A stretch of 64,000 nucleotides of DNA from an uncultured Blautia sp. Its GTDB lineage: Bacteria > Bacillota > Clostridia > Lachnospirales > Lachnospiraceae. Below are positions 1 through 8,156 of the stretch, piece by piece. The DNA lies in NCBI RefSeq assembly GCF_937880195.1, contig NZ_CALFLA010000050.1, positions 8,187-72,186 of the forward strand. The letters are read 5' to 3'. The position numbers were made by a program, and so were the translations under genes. Each line of letters starts with the position of its first letter. Position 1 is the stretch's first letter. The notes below the pieces were generated by a model. It searched no databases, had not been told where the DNA came from, and worked only from the letters and a program-made list of their open reading frames with translations.

Positions 1-36
1 TTAAGAGGGGGAGGCGGGGCAGCCTCTCCCTCTTAA
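1..36 (-). terminator. Hairpin downstream of mnmE
   Basis: A 15-base inverted repeat with one G-T wobble (arms about 1-15 and 22-36, loop GGGGCA) lies just past the mnmE stop on the minus strand. It could be a terminator or a stabilising hairpin. Any T-tract on the minus strand would fall outside the window, so termination cannot be confirmed. Confidence 0.45.
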
Positions 37-51
37 AATATTCTTAAAAAA

Positions 52-1425
52 TCACTTCCCAACACAAAACTTACTGAAAATCTCATTCACCAGATCTTCC
101 CCCACAGCCTCGCCTAGAATCCTTCCCAGACTTTCATAGGCTCCCATAAGGTCAATGGAAAAGAAATCCTCCGGCATTCCATCCTCAATACTTCTCTCCA
201 CCATATCAAGGCTCTGCCTTGCCTCCTTAAGAGCAGCCTTATGCCTTTCATTTGTAATATATACCTCGTCATTAAAGGAAAGATCTCCCTGGAAAAACAT
301 TTCTTTGATCACAGATTCCAATTTATCTATTCCAGTTTCTTCTACTACAGAAACCGGAATCACCTTACATCCTGTTATTTCTTCCAGCTCATTCATATCC
401 ACAACTGATCCAAGATCTGTCTTATTATAAATTACAATACTTTTCCTTCCCTGCAGAAACTCCATAATCTCCTGATCGTTTTTATCAAGAGGCTTTGAGG
501 AATCTACCACATAAAGAATCAGATCCGCCTTTTCCGCCATCTGTCTGGCTTTTTCCACGCCAATCTTTTCTACAACATCTTCTGTTTCCCGGATTCCAGC
601 CGTATCAATTACCCGAAGACTGATCCCATGAAAAGAAATATACTCTTCCAGAGTATCTCTTGTAGTTCCGGCAATCTCTGTAACAATCGCCCTGTCCTCT
701 CCTACCAGAAAATTTAAAAGAGAAGACTTTCCTGCGTTTGGTTTTCCAAGGATAACTGTACGGATTCCCTCCTGGATGATCTTTCCGTCATCTGCAGAAT
801 CCAGAAGCTTCTGTACACTCTTCTGCTGCTCTCTCACTGTCTCCAGAAGTTCCATAGGGTATCCCTCCAGATCAAAATGCTCTGGATCATCTAAGGCTGT
901 TTCAATATAAGCAATATGATGAAGAAGTTTTTCCCTGATCTCCCGCACTGCAAGGCGCACAGATCCCTTTAACTGCTCTACAGAGCTTTTCAGGGCTGTT
1001 TCACTTTTTGCCTGGATCACGTCCATAACAGCTTCTGCCTGTGAAAGGTCCAGTCTTCCATTTAAAAAAGCTCTCTTGGTAAACTCACCTGGTTCTGCGA
1101 TCTGGGCTCCGTTTTTCAAAACAGTTTCCAGAACTCGCTTCATGGCATATACGCCTCCATGACAATCTATTTCTACAGTATCTTCTCCTGTATATGTTTT
1201 TGGTCCCCGCATGATCATTACAAGGACCTCGTCAACAGCTTCCTCTCCATCATAAATAAAACCATAATGAATAGTATGGGTTTTTGCCTTTTTTATATCT
1301 TTTCTGCCGTTTTTGGAACGGTATATCCTGGCGATCACATCCATGGCTTCCCCGCCGCTGATCCGTATGATACCAATGCCGGAGGCGCTCATAGCCGTTG
1401 ATATTGCAGCGATTGTTGTCTCCAT
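52..1425 (-). CDS. mnmE: tRNA modification GTPase MnmE (TrmE)
   Basis: MnmE works with MnmG to add the carboxymethylaminomethyl group to uridine 34 of certain tRNAs, using methylene-tetrahydrofolate and GTP. The 457-residue protein has the family's normal length. It shows an N-terminal folate-binding domain (to about 120), helical segments, and an inserted G domain with P-loop GKPNAGKS near 228, switch TTRDT, DTAG and NKTD. It ends in the catalytic FCVGK (CxGK) tail. It follows jag and yidC on the minus strand, the usual place left of the origin in Firmicutes; mnmG would be expected next, outside the window. It has its own likely promoter at 1466-1494. Confidence 0.97.
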   Translation of the reverse strand: METTIAAISTAMSASGIGIIRISGGEAMDVIARIYRSKNGRKDIKKAKTHTIHYGFIYDGEEAVDEVLVMIMRGPKTYTGEDTVEIDCHGGVYAMKRVLETVLKNGAQIAEPGEFTKRAFLNGRLDLSQAEAVMDVIQAKSETALKSSVEQLKGSVRLAVREIREKLLHHIAYIETALDDPEHFDLEGYPMELLETVREQQKSVQKLLDSADDGKIIQEGIRTVILGKPNAGKSSLLNFLVGEDRAIVTEIAGTTRDTLEEYISFHGISLRVIDTAGIRETEDVVEKIGVEKARQMAEKADLILYVVDSSKPLDKNDQEIMEFLQGRKSIVIYNKTDLGSVVDMNELEEITGCKVIPVSVVEETGIDKLESVIKEMFFQGDLSFNDEVYITNERHKAALKEARQSLDMVERSIEDGMPEDFFSIDLMGAYESLGRILGEAVGEDLVNEIFSKFCVGK

Positions 1426-1465
1426 ATTTTTGTCCCCTCTCTTTTATGGGCTTTTACATAAAAAA

Positions 1466-1494
1466 ATGTTACCCCAGGAAAAAGCCTACGTCAA
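1466..1494 (-). promoter_or_regulatory. Sigma-A-type promoter for mnmE
   Basis: On the minus strand TTGACG (1494-1489), a 17-base spacer and TAACAT (1471-1466) form a good vegetative promoter about 40 bases before the mnmE start. The -10 box lies inside the left arm of an inverted repeat (1462-1471 with 1524-1533), so transcripts reading through from jag could fold over the promoter region. Confidence 0.6.
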
Positions 1495-1574
1495 GTACGT
1501 ATTATTCACGCTTTCACCTAGAATAACATTTTTATTACTGTTCACAGCAGTTTCTTTTCAGATATGTGCTGCTT

Positions 1575-2513
1575 TTAATATCTTTTCAGTTTTACTACTA
1601 CATGACGGTAAGGTTCTTCTCCCTCACTGACTGTTTCCACAAATTTGTTTCCCTGAAGAGCAGAATGGATAATTCTTCTCTCATAAGGATTCATTGGTTC
1701 AAGAACAACTGGTTTTCTGGTTTTCTTTACCTTATAGGCAATTCCTCTTGCCAGATTTTCCAGAGTTTCTTTTCTTCTGCGGCGGTAATCCTCAGTATCC
1801 AGCTTTACGCGGATATATGTGGATTTTCCTTTATTTACTACAAGACTTGTAAGGTACTGCAGGGAATCAAGAGTCTGTCCTCTTTTTCCAATAAGGATTC
1901 CCATATCCTCTCCTTCAAAATCAACTTCAAGACATCCGTCCTTTGTATTATATTTGGAAGTTACCTGTACCTCTCCAAGGTCCATAGAAGCAAAAACTTC
2001 TTTCAGGAATACGACTGCTCTTTCCTCAATCTCTCTGATCTCCTCTGGATCAGTAATCACTTCTATTTCTCTTGCAGGTTTTGTCTGTCTTTCTTTCTGA
2101 ACCCGTTCCTTTGGCTCCTTAGCCGGTTTTTCATGGGAAATTTTTTCTTTTACCGGTTTCTGAGGCTTTTCTTTTACTGCTTCATTTGCCTCTTTTACTG
2201 GTTCTTCTTTTTTCTCCGGCTTATAAGAAGGTTTGGCATTCTGTTTTGGAGCCTGCTTCGGCGCTTTCTTTTCTTCCTTAAAGGATTCCAGTTTTACTGA
2301 ATCAACGATTTTTTCAATTTCTGATTCAGCGGAAGCCTGCTGAAGTTTACGGACTTTTATGATCGCCGGCTTGCTTCCAAATCCAAAAAATCCGCTGCTG
2401 CCTTCACGGACTACCTGAATGTCCAGCTGATCGCTGGATACACCCAGCTCAATACACGCCTTTGTGATTGCTTCATTTTTCGTTTTTGCTGAAAACTGAA
2501 TATAATCTTCCAT
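1575..2513 (-). CDS. jag: RNA-binding protein Jag/KhpB (Jag-N, KH, R3H)
   Basis: Jag (KhpB) is an RNA-binding protein, linked in other Firmicutes to cell elongation and division and to KhpA. The 312-residue product has a Jag-N domain (about 1-55, ending in GFFGFGSKPA), a Lys/Glu/Pro-rich unstructured linker (about 65-150), a KH domain with IGKRGQTLDSLQ (about 210-220) and a C-terminal R3H domain with RRRRKETLENLA and MNPYERRIIHSALQ. The start has a GGAGGGG site upstream. It sits 21 bases after yidC, almost certainly in one operon, which fits its common pairing with the membrane insertase. Confidence 0.95.
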   Translation of the reverse strand: MEDYIQFSAKTKNEAITKACIELGVSSDQLDIQVVREGSSGFFGFGSKPAIIKVRKLQQASAESEIEKIVDSVKLESFKEEKKAPKQAPKQNAKPSYKPEKKEEPVKEANEAVKEKPQKPVKEKISHEKPAKEPKERVQKERQTKPAREIEVITDPEEIREIEERAVVFLKEVFASMDLGEVQVTSKYNTKDGCLEVDFEGEDMGILIGKRGQTLDSLQYLTSLVVNKGKSTYIRVKLDTEDYRRRRKETLENLARGIAYKVKKTRKPVVLEPMNPYERRIIHSALQGNKFVETVSEGEEPYRHVVVKLKRY

Positions 2514-2534
2514 CTCTTACCCCTCCGTTCCTTC

Positions 2535-3830
2535 TTATTTCTTTTTGTTTCTTTCGTCAAAGGATCTGACCATATTTGCTTTTGCTGTAATACTGTCCGG
2601 TCTTGCATTTGCTGCCTTACTATAAGCCTCTTCTACCTTTTTTGCACGCTCTGCTTCAGGAGAGCCGCTGTTTCCTTTGTCGATCTTGTTGATATTTCTT
2701 ACGCTCTGATGAGCCTGATTTGTGATCTTCTGAGGAGGAAGACCTTCTTTTTCACGTTTCTTTTCAATCTTCTTCATGTTCTCATTGATCAGAACTTCAA
2801 TATCCATTTTATCCAGATGACGGTTAATGAGAACCTGCTGCGCACTTCTTACAAGGGCGCTGGAAATCCAGTAAATACCAAGACCTACCGGGAAACTAAA
2901 ACAGAAAAATGCAGACATTAAAGGCATAACCATATTCATGGTCTTCATAGAGCTTGCCATGGGATTGCTTCCGTTGTCATTCTGAGGAGCAGCCTGTGGC
3001 ATCAGCTTCAGATTCAATACCTGTGTTGCCCAGGAGCATACGGGAATCAGAAGAGCTACCACAGCAAGCAGAATAGATCCTCCTACAAAAGCCGCAGTAA
3101 TGTAGTTCCATGGCTGCTCTGCAATGTTCAGCCCAAGGAAGTTCTGCATGTGGGAAATCTCAAAGGCAGTAGAATTAATGGCCTCAGAAAATCCTGAAAA
3201 CTGTTTCATTTCTGCAAGCTTTTCCCACTGAGACGGAGAAAGCGCATACAAAAAGTCAATTACGGAATTGGAAGTCGCGGTACTTCCATCAAGGATCAGA
3301 CGTACACGGGTCATCTTATTATCTGTGATAAAATCCTGCAGGATATTTGTATATCCGCTTACACCGAGAATACTGGATGCAACGCCGTCAAGTACGTTTT
3401 TTACACTGCCTACATAGGCAGGAATATTCTGGATTACGTGCCACAGAGACCACAGGATCGGCAGCTGGATCAAAAGCTGAACGCAGCTTCCGGTAGGGGA
3501 TACTCCGTATTTCTGGTAAACTGCAGCGGTTTCCTCCTGCATCTTCTGCATGGAAACCTGATCTTTTTTATTCTGATACTTTTTCTGGATCTTCATAAGC
3601 TCCGGCTGCATAACAGAACTCAGCTTGGAAAACTTCTGCTGTTTAATCTGCAGAGGAGTCATAAAAAGATAGATCAGAATACTGAAAATAATGATACAAA
3701 GACCAAGATTCTGGATTCCGAATAATCCGTCAAGGAATTTGTAAATGCCGTTCATGATCCATCCCATGACTACTGAGATCTGTCCAATGATCGGCGTCGA
3801 GTTCTTTGTAGCTAAAATCATCAATTCCAA
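2535..3830 (-). CDS. yidC: Membrane protein insertase YidC/OxaA
   Basis: YidC inserts and folds membrane proteins, alone or with SecYEG. The 431-residue protein has a first hydrophobic segment, then TM segments carrying LGLCIIIFSILIYLFMTPLQ, the charged loop, GVSPTGSCVQLLIQLPILWS, and C-terminal TMs followed by a basic tail. It is longer than many Gram-positive YidC because of an insert of about 100 residues between TM2 and TM3 (about 140-230). I chose a TTG start because AGGAGG lies 9 bases before it; an in-frame ATG three codons later would be 18 bases away. Only 17 bases separate it from yidD. Confidence 0.95.
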   Translation of the reverse strand: MELMILATKNSTPIIGQISVVMGWIMNGIYKFLDGLFGIQNLGLCIIIFSILIYLFMTPLQIKQQKFSKLSSVMQPELMKIQKKYQNKKDQVSMQKMQEETAAVYQKYGVSPTGSCVQLLIQLPILWSLWHVIQNIPAYVGSVKNVLDGVASSILGVSGYTNILQDFITDNKMTRVRLILDGSTATSNSVIDFLYALSPSQWEKLAEMKQFSGFSEAINSTAFEISHMQNFLGLNIAEQPWNYITAAFVGGSILLAVVALLIPVCSWATQVLNLKLMPQAAPQNDNGSNPMASSMKTMNMVMPLMSAFFCFSFPVGLGIYWISSALVRSAQQVLINRHLDKMDIEVLINENMKKIEKKREKEGLPPQKITNQAHQSVRNINKIDKGNSGSPEAERAKKVEEAYSKAANARPDSITAKANMVRSFDERNKKK

Positions 3831-3847
3831 TTTTCAATTCCTCCTGG

Positions 3848-4057
3848 TTATGGCACAGGATCATATCCTCCATGAGAAAAAGGATTACACCTTAATATTC
3901 TCCAAAGAGCCAGCAATCCTCCTTTAAAAGCGCCATATTTTTGAATTGCTTCTAAACCATATTGAGAACATGTGGGAATATAAGGACATTTTGTTCTCTT
4001 CATCGGCGATAAATACTTTTGATAAAGACGTATCAGTTTAATCAGTAATTTTTTCAT
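3848..4057 (-). CDS. yidD: Membrane protein insertion efficiency factor YidD
   Basis: YidD is a short, basic, membrane-associated protein that assists YidC. The product is 69 residues from the ATG at 4057, or 72 from a GTG at 4066. It carries the family hallmarks [20 protein letters not shown] and [14 protein letters not shown], with conserved cysteines. The ATG is preferred because AGGTGAG lies a few bases before it. It overlaps the end of rnpA by about 20 bases, so the two are translationally coupled, as in most bacteria. Confidence 0.94.
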   Translation of the reverse strand: MKKLLIKLIRLYQKYLSPMKRTKCPYIPTCSQYGLEAIQKYGAFKGGLLALWRILRCNPFSHGGYDPVP

Positions 4058-4397
4058 TGCTCTCACCTGTTATATGATGTTTTTTTGCCAGATGCAGCAT
4101 AGCGCTTTCTATTTCCTGAAAGCTTTTTCCCTTAGCAGCCGGCCTTGCTATCACCACTATGTCCAGGCTTTTCTCAAACAGCTCTTCCTGTAAACGATAG
4201 CTCTCTCTTACCAATCTGGTGATTCTGTGGCGTACCACACTATTCCCTACTTTTTTACTTACTGATATTCCCAGACGATTCTTCATGTACTGATTTTTCA
4301 GTACGTACATCACCAGATACCGATTTGCATATGATGTTCCATGTCTGTAAACCTGCTGAAAATCACTGTTTTTTTTCAAGGACTCTGAATATTTCAT
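4038..4397 (-). CDS. rnpA: Ribonuclease P protein component
   Basis: RnpA is the protein subunit of RNase P, which binds the catalytic RNA and the 5' leader of precursor tRNAs. The 119-residue protein has the usual length and motif [20 protein letters not shown], followed by RLVRESYR. The site AAAGGAGG lies just before the ATG. It lies between rpmH and yidD in the conserved origin-proximal order. A hairpin with a T-rich tail between rpmH and rnpA probably lowers rnpA expression relative to L34. Confidence 0.97.
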   Translation of the reverse strand: MKYSESLKKNSDFQQVYRHGTSYANRYLVMYVLKNQYMKNRLGISVSKKVGNSVVRHRITRLVRESYRLQEELFEKSLDIVVIARPAAKGKSFQEIESAMLHLAKKHHITGESNEKITD

Positions 4398-4480
4398 CGA
4401 ATCCTCCTTTAAAATAAATAATCAACGAACTACTTTAGTGAAAGTAAATGATAACCTTCTCAGGAAATATTCCTGTATAG

Positions 4481-4507
4481 AAGAAAAGACCACAAAACTG
4501 CGGTCTT
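4481..4507 (-). terminator. Attenuator/terminator between rpmH and rnpA
   Basis: Reading the minus strand, AAGACCGCA pairs with TGTGGTCTT around a short loop and is followed by TTCTTC. A partial intrinsic terminator here would make L34 mRNA more abundant than rnpA mRNA. A second small hairpin (CAGGAA/TTCCTG, about 4461-4475) follows. Confidence 0.6.
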
Positions 4508-4517
4508 ATGACTTATC

Positions 4518-4652
4518 TTATGCGGATAACTGTTTTCTTCCTTTTAATCTTCTTGCAGCTAATACTTTACGGCCGCCCTTTGTGCTCATGCGGGCTCTGA
4601 ATCCGTGAACCTTAGCTCTGGATCTTTTTTTCGGCTGAAATGTCATTTTCAT
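4518..4652 (-). CDS. rpmH: 50S ribosomal protein L34
   Basis: Translating the minus strand gives a 44-residue, very basic protein that starts [18 protein letters not shown] and ends [11 protein letters not shown]. This is unmistakably L34, a structural protein of the large ribosomal subunit. A strong AAAGGAGGTG site (4670-4661) precedes the ATG. It is the first gene of the leftward origin operon and has a near-consensus promoter at 4713-4741. Confidence 0.98.
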   Translation of the reverse strand: MKMTFQPKKRSRAKVHGFRARMSTKGGRKVLAARRLKGRKQLSA

Positions 4653-4712
4653 AGGTAAAGCACCTCCTTTATCTATTGTCAATTTTAAAATTTCTCATAG
4701 AACATCATTTCA

Positions 4713-4741
4713 ATTATATTCACAAACACCTGATTCGTCAA
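4713..4741 (-). promoter_or_regulatory. Promoter of the rpmH operon
   Basis: On the minus strand TTGACG, a 17-base spacer and TATAAT form a near-perfect vegetative promoter about 60 bases before rpmH, pointing away from the origin. Confidence 0.75.
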
Positions 4742-4819
4742 GAAGAATTTACGTTTTTTTGCTGTTTTCTTTACTGTTTATATACTTTATTTTTTCTTTG
4801 GAAAAAAGCCTGTTTATGC

Positions 4820-5145
4820 AGATTATCCACTTTTCCTTTTTTTGAAACTGTCTTTCACAGCAATCAACATGGGTATGTGGATATCTTAAGTTTACGTAAC
4901 GTTATCCACATTTTGTGGATAACTTGTGGATAACTCTGATTTCACCCTGGAAAACATCCACATTTCTCGACATTTTTATACACATTATGTTAAAAAAATC
5001 CCTTATTTTACAAGAAATATTACGTGGAGAAAGTTATACACAATCCCCATAGGGATTTTTCCACTTTTCTCTGTCTTATGTAAACCTATTGCGGTTTTTC
5101 CACAACACTCACATTATCCACATGTGGAAAAATGTGTATAACCAG
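4820..5145. other. oriC: Replication origin (oriC), DnaA box cluster upstream of dnaA
   Basis: This AT-rich gap between rpmH and dnaA holds many 9-mers like TTATCCACA. Exact or near boxes are at 4823-4831, 4876-4884 (reverse), 4902-4910, 4914-4922 (reverse), 4925-4933 (reverse), 4976-4984 (TTATACACA), 5034-5042 (TTATACACA), 5114-5122, 5123-5131 (reverse, degenerate) and 5133-5141 (reverse, TTATACACA type). Flanking genes diverge from it. Together with the second cluster after dnaA this gives the bipartite origin known in Bacillus. The remaining gap sequence (4653-4820) holds the rpmH promoter. Confidence 0.92.
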
Positions 5146-5162
5146 AAAACTTTAAATAGGCA

Positions 5163-5191
5163 TTGCGAAAAATCCTTATTTATTATAATAT
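5163..5191 (+). promoter_or_regulatory. Probable dnaA promoter
   Basis: TTGCGA, a 17-base spacer and TAATAT lie about 75 bases before the dnaA ATG in a very AT-rich stretch, just after the last DnaA box. Closeness to the boxes would allow DnaA autoregulation; that is inferred. Confidence 0.5.
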
Positions 5192-5265
5192 ATAAAAGGA
5201 TATTTATGTCTTTCAGACTTAAACTTTAATATAATTTGATCAAACCAGCATCCGGGAGAGTAAAA

Positions 5266-6636
5266 ATGGATAAAGTAATCGAAAAATGGGATGAAATTCT
5301 GCAGATTTTGAAAGCAGAATATGATGTGGCAAATGTTGCCTTTAATACATGGCTGAAGCCTTTGAAAGTTTATGAAGTAAAGGACAATGTAGTGACAATC
5401 CTTGTACCTTCAGAGCAGAGCGTTCTGCTTGACATTGTAAATAAAAAGTACAGACTGCCTCTTCAGGTAACAATCTGCGAGGTAACAGGGATGGAAAGCT
5501 GCGAAATCAACTTTATCCTTCCCGAAAACGTACCGAAAAAAAATGTTTCTTCCTATAATATACCGGAATCCAGATCTCTTCGCGACCAGCGCTGCGAGGA
5601 AGCCCATCTGAACCCCAAATATACTTTTGACAGTTTTATCGTAGGAAGTAATAACAAATTTGCACAGGCTGCAGCCCTTGCAGTAGCGGAATCTCCGGGA
5701 GATACTTACAATCCTCTCTTTATTTACGGAGGAGCGGGACTTGGAAAAACTCACCTTATGCATTCCATCGCTCATTATATCATTGACCATAACGAAAACA
5801 GCAAGGTTCTTTATGTTACCAGTGAGGAGTTTACAAACGAACTGATCGAAACCATTCGTAACGGAAATAACTCTGCAATGTCCAAATTCCGTGAAAAATA
5901 CCGGAATATTGACGTTCTTCTTGTCGATGATATCCAGTTTATTATAGGTAAGGAATCTACTCAGGAAGAATTTTTCCATACTTTTAACAGTCTTCACAGC
6001 GCAAAAAAACAAATTATCATATCTTCAGATAAACCGCCCAAGGACATGGAAATCCTGGAAGAACGCTTCCGTTCACGTTTTGAATGGGGCCTGATCGCAG
6101 ATATCACTCTACCGGATTATGAAACAAGAATGGCTATCCTTCACAAAAAAGAAGAAATGGACGGCTATAATATCAGTGAAGAAGTTATCAAATACATAGC
6201 TACAAATATAAAATCCAATATTCGTGAACTGGAAGGCGCTTTTAACAAGGTTATGGCAAGTTCAAAGCTGGAAAAAAAGGAAGTAACTCTTGAATTGGCA
6301 GAAAAAGCCCTGAAAGATATTATTTCTCCAGATCAGCAGAAGGTTATTACGCCGGAATATATTATTTCTGTTGTTGCAGAACACTTCCATTTAACTGTAG
6401 CAGACCTTTGCGGAAACAAAAGAAGTTCAAAAATCGTTATGCCAAGACAGATTGCCATGTATTTATGCAGGGATATCATAGATACTTCTCTAAAAACCAT
6501 TGGTAAAAATCTGGGAGACCGCGATCATACCACAGTTATGCACGGTATCGAGAAGATTGAGAAGGAATTACAGTCAAACGACAACCTTAAGAACTCCATT
6601 GACACCCTAAAGAAAATGATCAATCCACAGGCCTAA
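5266..6636 (+). CDS. dnaA: Chromosomal replication initiator DnaA
   Basis: DnaA binds the origin boxes, melts the DNA and helps load the helicase. The 456-residue protein has domain I (1-80), a short linker, an AAA+ domain with Walker A GGAGLGKTHL (about 155-164) and Walker B VLLVDDIQF, and domain IV with the box-binding signature GDRDHTTVMHGIEKI (about 418-432). I place the start at the ATG at 5266 with GGGAGAG 5 bases before it. An in-frame TTG at 5236 would extend the protein by 10 residues but has no good ribosome binding site. It lies beside oriC, with dnaN next. Confidence 0.98.
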   Translation: MDKVIEKWDEILQILKAEYDVANVAFNTWLKPLKVYEVKDNVVTILVPSEQSVLLDIVNKKYRLPLQVTICEVTGMESCEINFILPENVPKKNVSSYNIPESRSLRDQRCEEAHLNPKYTFDSFIVGSNNKFAQAAALAVAESPGDTYNPLFIYGGAGLGKTHLMHSIAHYIIDHNENSKVLYVTSEEFTNELIETIRNGNNSAMSKFREKYRNIDVLLVDDIQFIIGKESTQEEFFHTFNSLHSAKKQIIISSDKPPKDMEILEERFRSRFEWGLIADITLPDYETRMAILHKKEEMDGYNISEEVIKYIATNIKSNIRELEGAFNKVMASSKLEKKEVTLELAEKALKDIISPDQQKVITPEYIISVVAEHFHLTVADLCGNKRSSKIVMPRQIAMYLCRDIIDTSLKTIGKNLGDRDHTTVMHGIEKIEKELQSNDNLKNSIDTLKKMINPQA

Positions 6637-6641
6637 AAACT

Positions 6642-6815
6642 TTATCCACATACGCAACCTTAAGTTATACACGTAGTTATACAGTTTGAAAGTCTTGAAT
6701 TTACAGGCTTTTAAGCGGTTTTTCACAGTATTCACAGCCCCTAAGACGGCTATTGCGGATTTCTTATTAATTATTTATAAAAAAGCAAGTTTCAAACAGA
6801 AAGGAAGTTATACAC
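6642..6815. other. Second DnaA box cluster (dnaA-dnaN intergenic)
   Basis: Boxes TTATCCACA (6642-6650), TTATACACG (6665-6673), TTATACAGT (6678-6686) and TTATACACC (6807-6815) surround a very AT-rich run at about 6750-6783 that could be an unwinding element. In Bacillus subtilis the corresponding region carries the unwinding site of the bipartite origin. The last box overlaps the dnaN translation start region. Confidence 0.7.
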
Positions 6816-6818
6816 CAT

Positions 6819-7934
6819 ATGAAAATTATCTGCTCCAAATCCAGTTTATTAAAAAGTGTAAATATATCCTTAAAAGCTGTTCCTTCAAAAACTACAATGC
6901 CTATTCTTGAATGTATCCTGATCGATGCATCAACAAATCAGATAAAATTCACAACAAACGATATGGAACTTGGCATTGAAACTATTGTAGAAGGTACTAT
7001 TGCTGAAAAAGGAACCGTTGCTCTTGATGCAAAAATCTTCTATGAGATCATTCGAAGACTTCCAGATAATGACGTTACGATTTATACAGATGACAAATAT
7101 GTAGCAACCATCACCTGTGAAAAAGCAAAATTCACAATTCCTGGAAAAGCAGGAGAAGATTTTGCTTATCTTCCAGTGATTGAGAGAGAAGAATCTCTTA
7201 CACTTTCTCAGTTTACTTTGAAAGAAATGATTCGCCAGACATTATTTTCTATTGCAGTCAATGAAAATAACCGCTTAATGACAGGTGAACTTTTTGAGAT
7301 AAAGGATAATTGTCTGAAAATAGTCTCTCTTGACGGCCATCGTATATCCATTAGACGGATGCCTCTTAAGCGAGAATATTCTGACAAAAAGATTGTCGTT
7401 CCAGGAAAGACACTTAATGAGATCAGTAAAATTCTTTCCGGCGAGGTAGACGCCCAGGTAACAATCTACTTTACAAAAAATCATATTCTTTTTGAATTTG
7501 ATCAGACCATGGTTGTTTCCAGACTGATCGAAGGAGAATACTTCCGTATTGACCAGATGCTTTCCAGTGATTACGATACAAAACTTTCTGTAAACAAAAA
7601 AGAATTTCTGGATTGTATTGACAGAGCTACCCTTCTTGTAAGAGAAGGAGATAAAAAGCCTATTGTGATCGATATCAGAGATAACAAAATGGAACTGAAG
7701 ATCAATTCTTCCATGGGATCTATGAATGAAGAAATTGATATCGTCAAAGAAGGAAAGAATATTCTTATTGGATTTAATCCAAAGTTCCTCATCGACGCTT
7801 TGAAAGTTATTGATGACGAAAATATCCATATGTACCTTATGAACCCCAAGGCTCCCTGCTTTATCAGAGATGACGAGGAGTCTTATACTTACCTGATCCT
7901 GCCTGTAAACATCAGTCAGAACCAGTCCAGATAA
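6819..7934 (+). CDS. dnaN: DNA polymerase III beta subunit (sliding clamp)
   Basis: DnaN is the ring-shaped processivity clamp of the replicative polymerase. The 371-residue protein begins MKIICSKSSLLKSVN and shows the three repeated clamp domains, with SVAVNENNRLMTGELF-like sequence around residue 145 and the C-terminal EESYTYLILPVNI. AAAGGAAG precedes the ATG by about 10 bases. It is followed by the S4 protein and recF with very short spacing, the standard dnaA-dnaN-yaaA-recF order. Confidence 0.98.
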   Translation: MKIICSKSSLLKSVNISLKAVPSKTTMPILECILIDASTNQIKFTTNDMELGIETIVEGTIAEKGTVALDAKIFYEIIRRLPDNDVTIYTDDKYVATITCEKAKFTIPGKAGEDFAYLPVIEREESLTLSQFTLKEMIRQTLFSIAVNENNRLMTGELFEIKDNCLKIVSLDGHRISIRRMPLKREYSDKKIVVPGKTLNEISKILSGEVDAQVTIYFTKNHILFEFDQTMVVSRLIEGEYFRIDQMLSSDYDTKLSVNKKEFLDCIDRATLLVREGDKKPIVIDIRDNKMELKINSSMGSMNEEIDIVKEGKNILIGFNPKFLIDALKVIDDENIHMYLMNPKAPCFIRDDEESYTYLILPVNISQNQSR

Positions 7935-7946
7935 AGGAGAAGAACA

Positions 7947-8153
7947 TTGGAGATCACTTTAAGGGATGAATTTATTAAGCTGGGACAGGCTTTGAAACTT
8001 GCCGGAGTGGTAGAAGACGGAGTGGAAGCAAAGTTTGTGATCCAGGACGGTCTTGTAAAAGTAAACGGCGAGGTGGACACCCGCCGGGGCCGGAAGCTTT
8101 ATGAGGGAGATGTTATTTACTTTGACGGAAATGAGATCAAAGTGACCAGATAA
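7947..8153 (+). CDS. yaaA: S4-domain RNA-binding protein YaaA (RlbA type)
   Basis: This 68-residue protein is a lone S4 RNA-binding domain with the signature LKLAGVVEDGVEAKFVIQDG then VKVNGEVDTRRGRKL. Its homologue sits between dnaN and recF throughout Firmicutes and has been linked to ribosome assembly. The start is TTG, set by AAAGGAG 8 bases before it; no ATG is available in the right place. It lies 12 bases after dnaN and 3 bases before recF. Confidence 0.94.
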   Translation: MEITLRDEFIKLGQALKLAGVVEDGVEAKFVIQDGLVKVNGEVDTRRGRKLYEGDVIYFDGNEIKVTR

Positions 8154-8156
8154 ATT

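Noticed and set aside
6686..6910. 74-codon frame between dnaA and dnaN
   Set aside because: Runs over DnaA boxes and into dnaN in another frame; no ribosome binding site.
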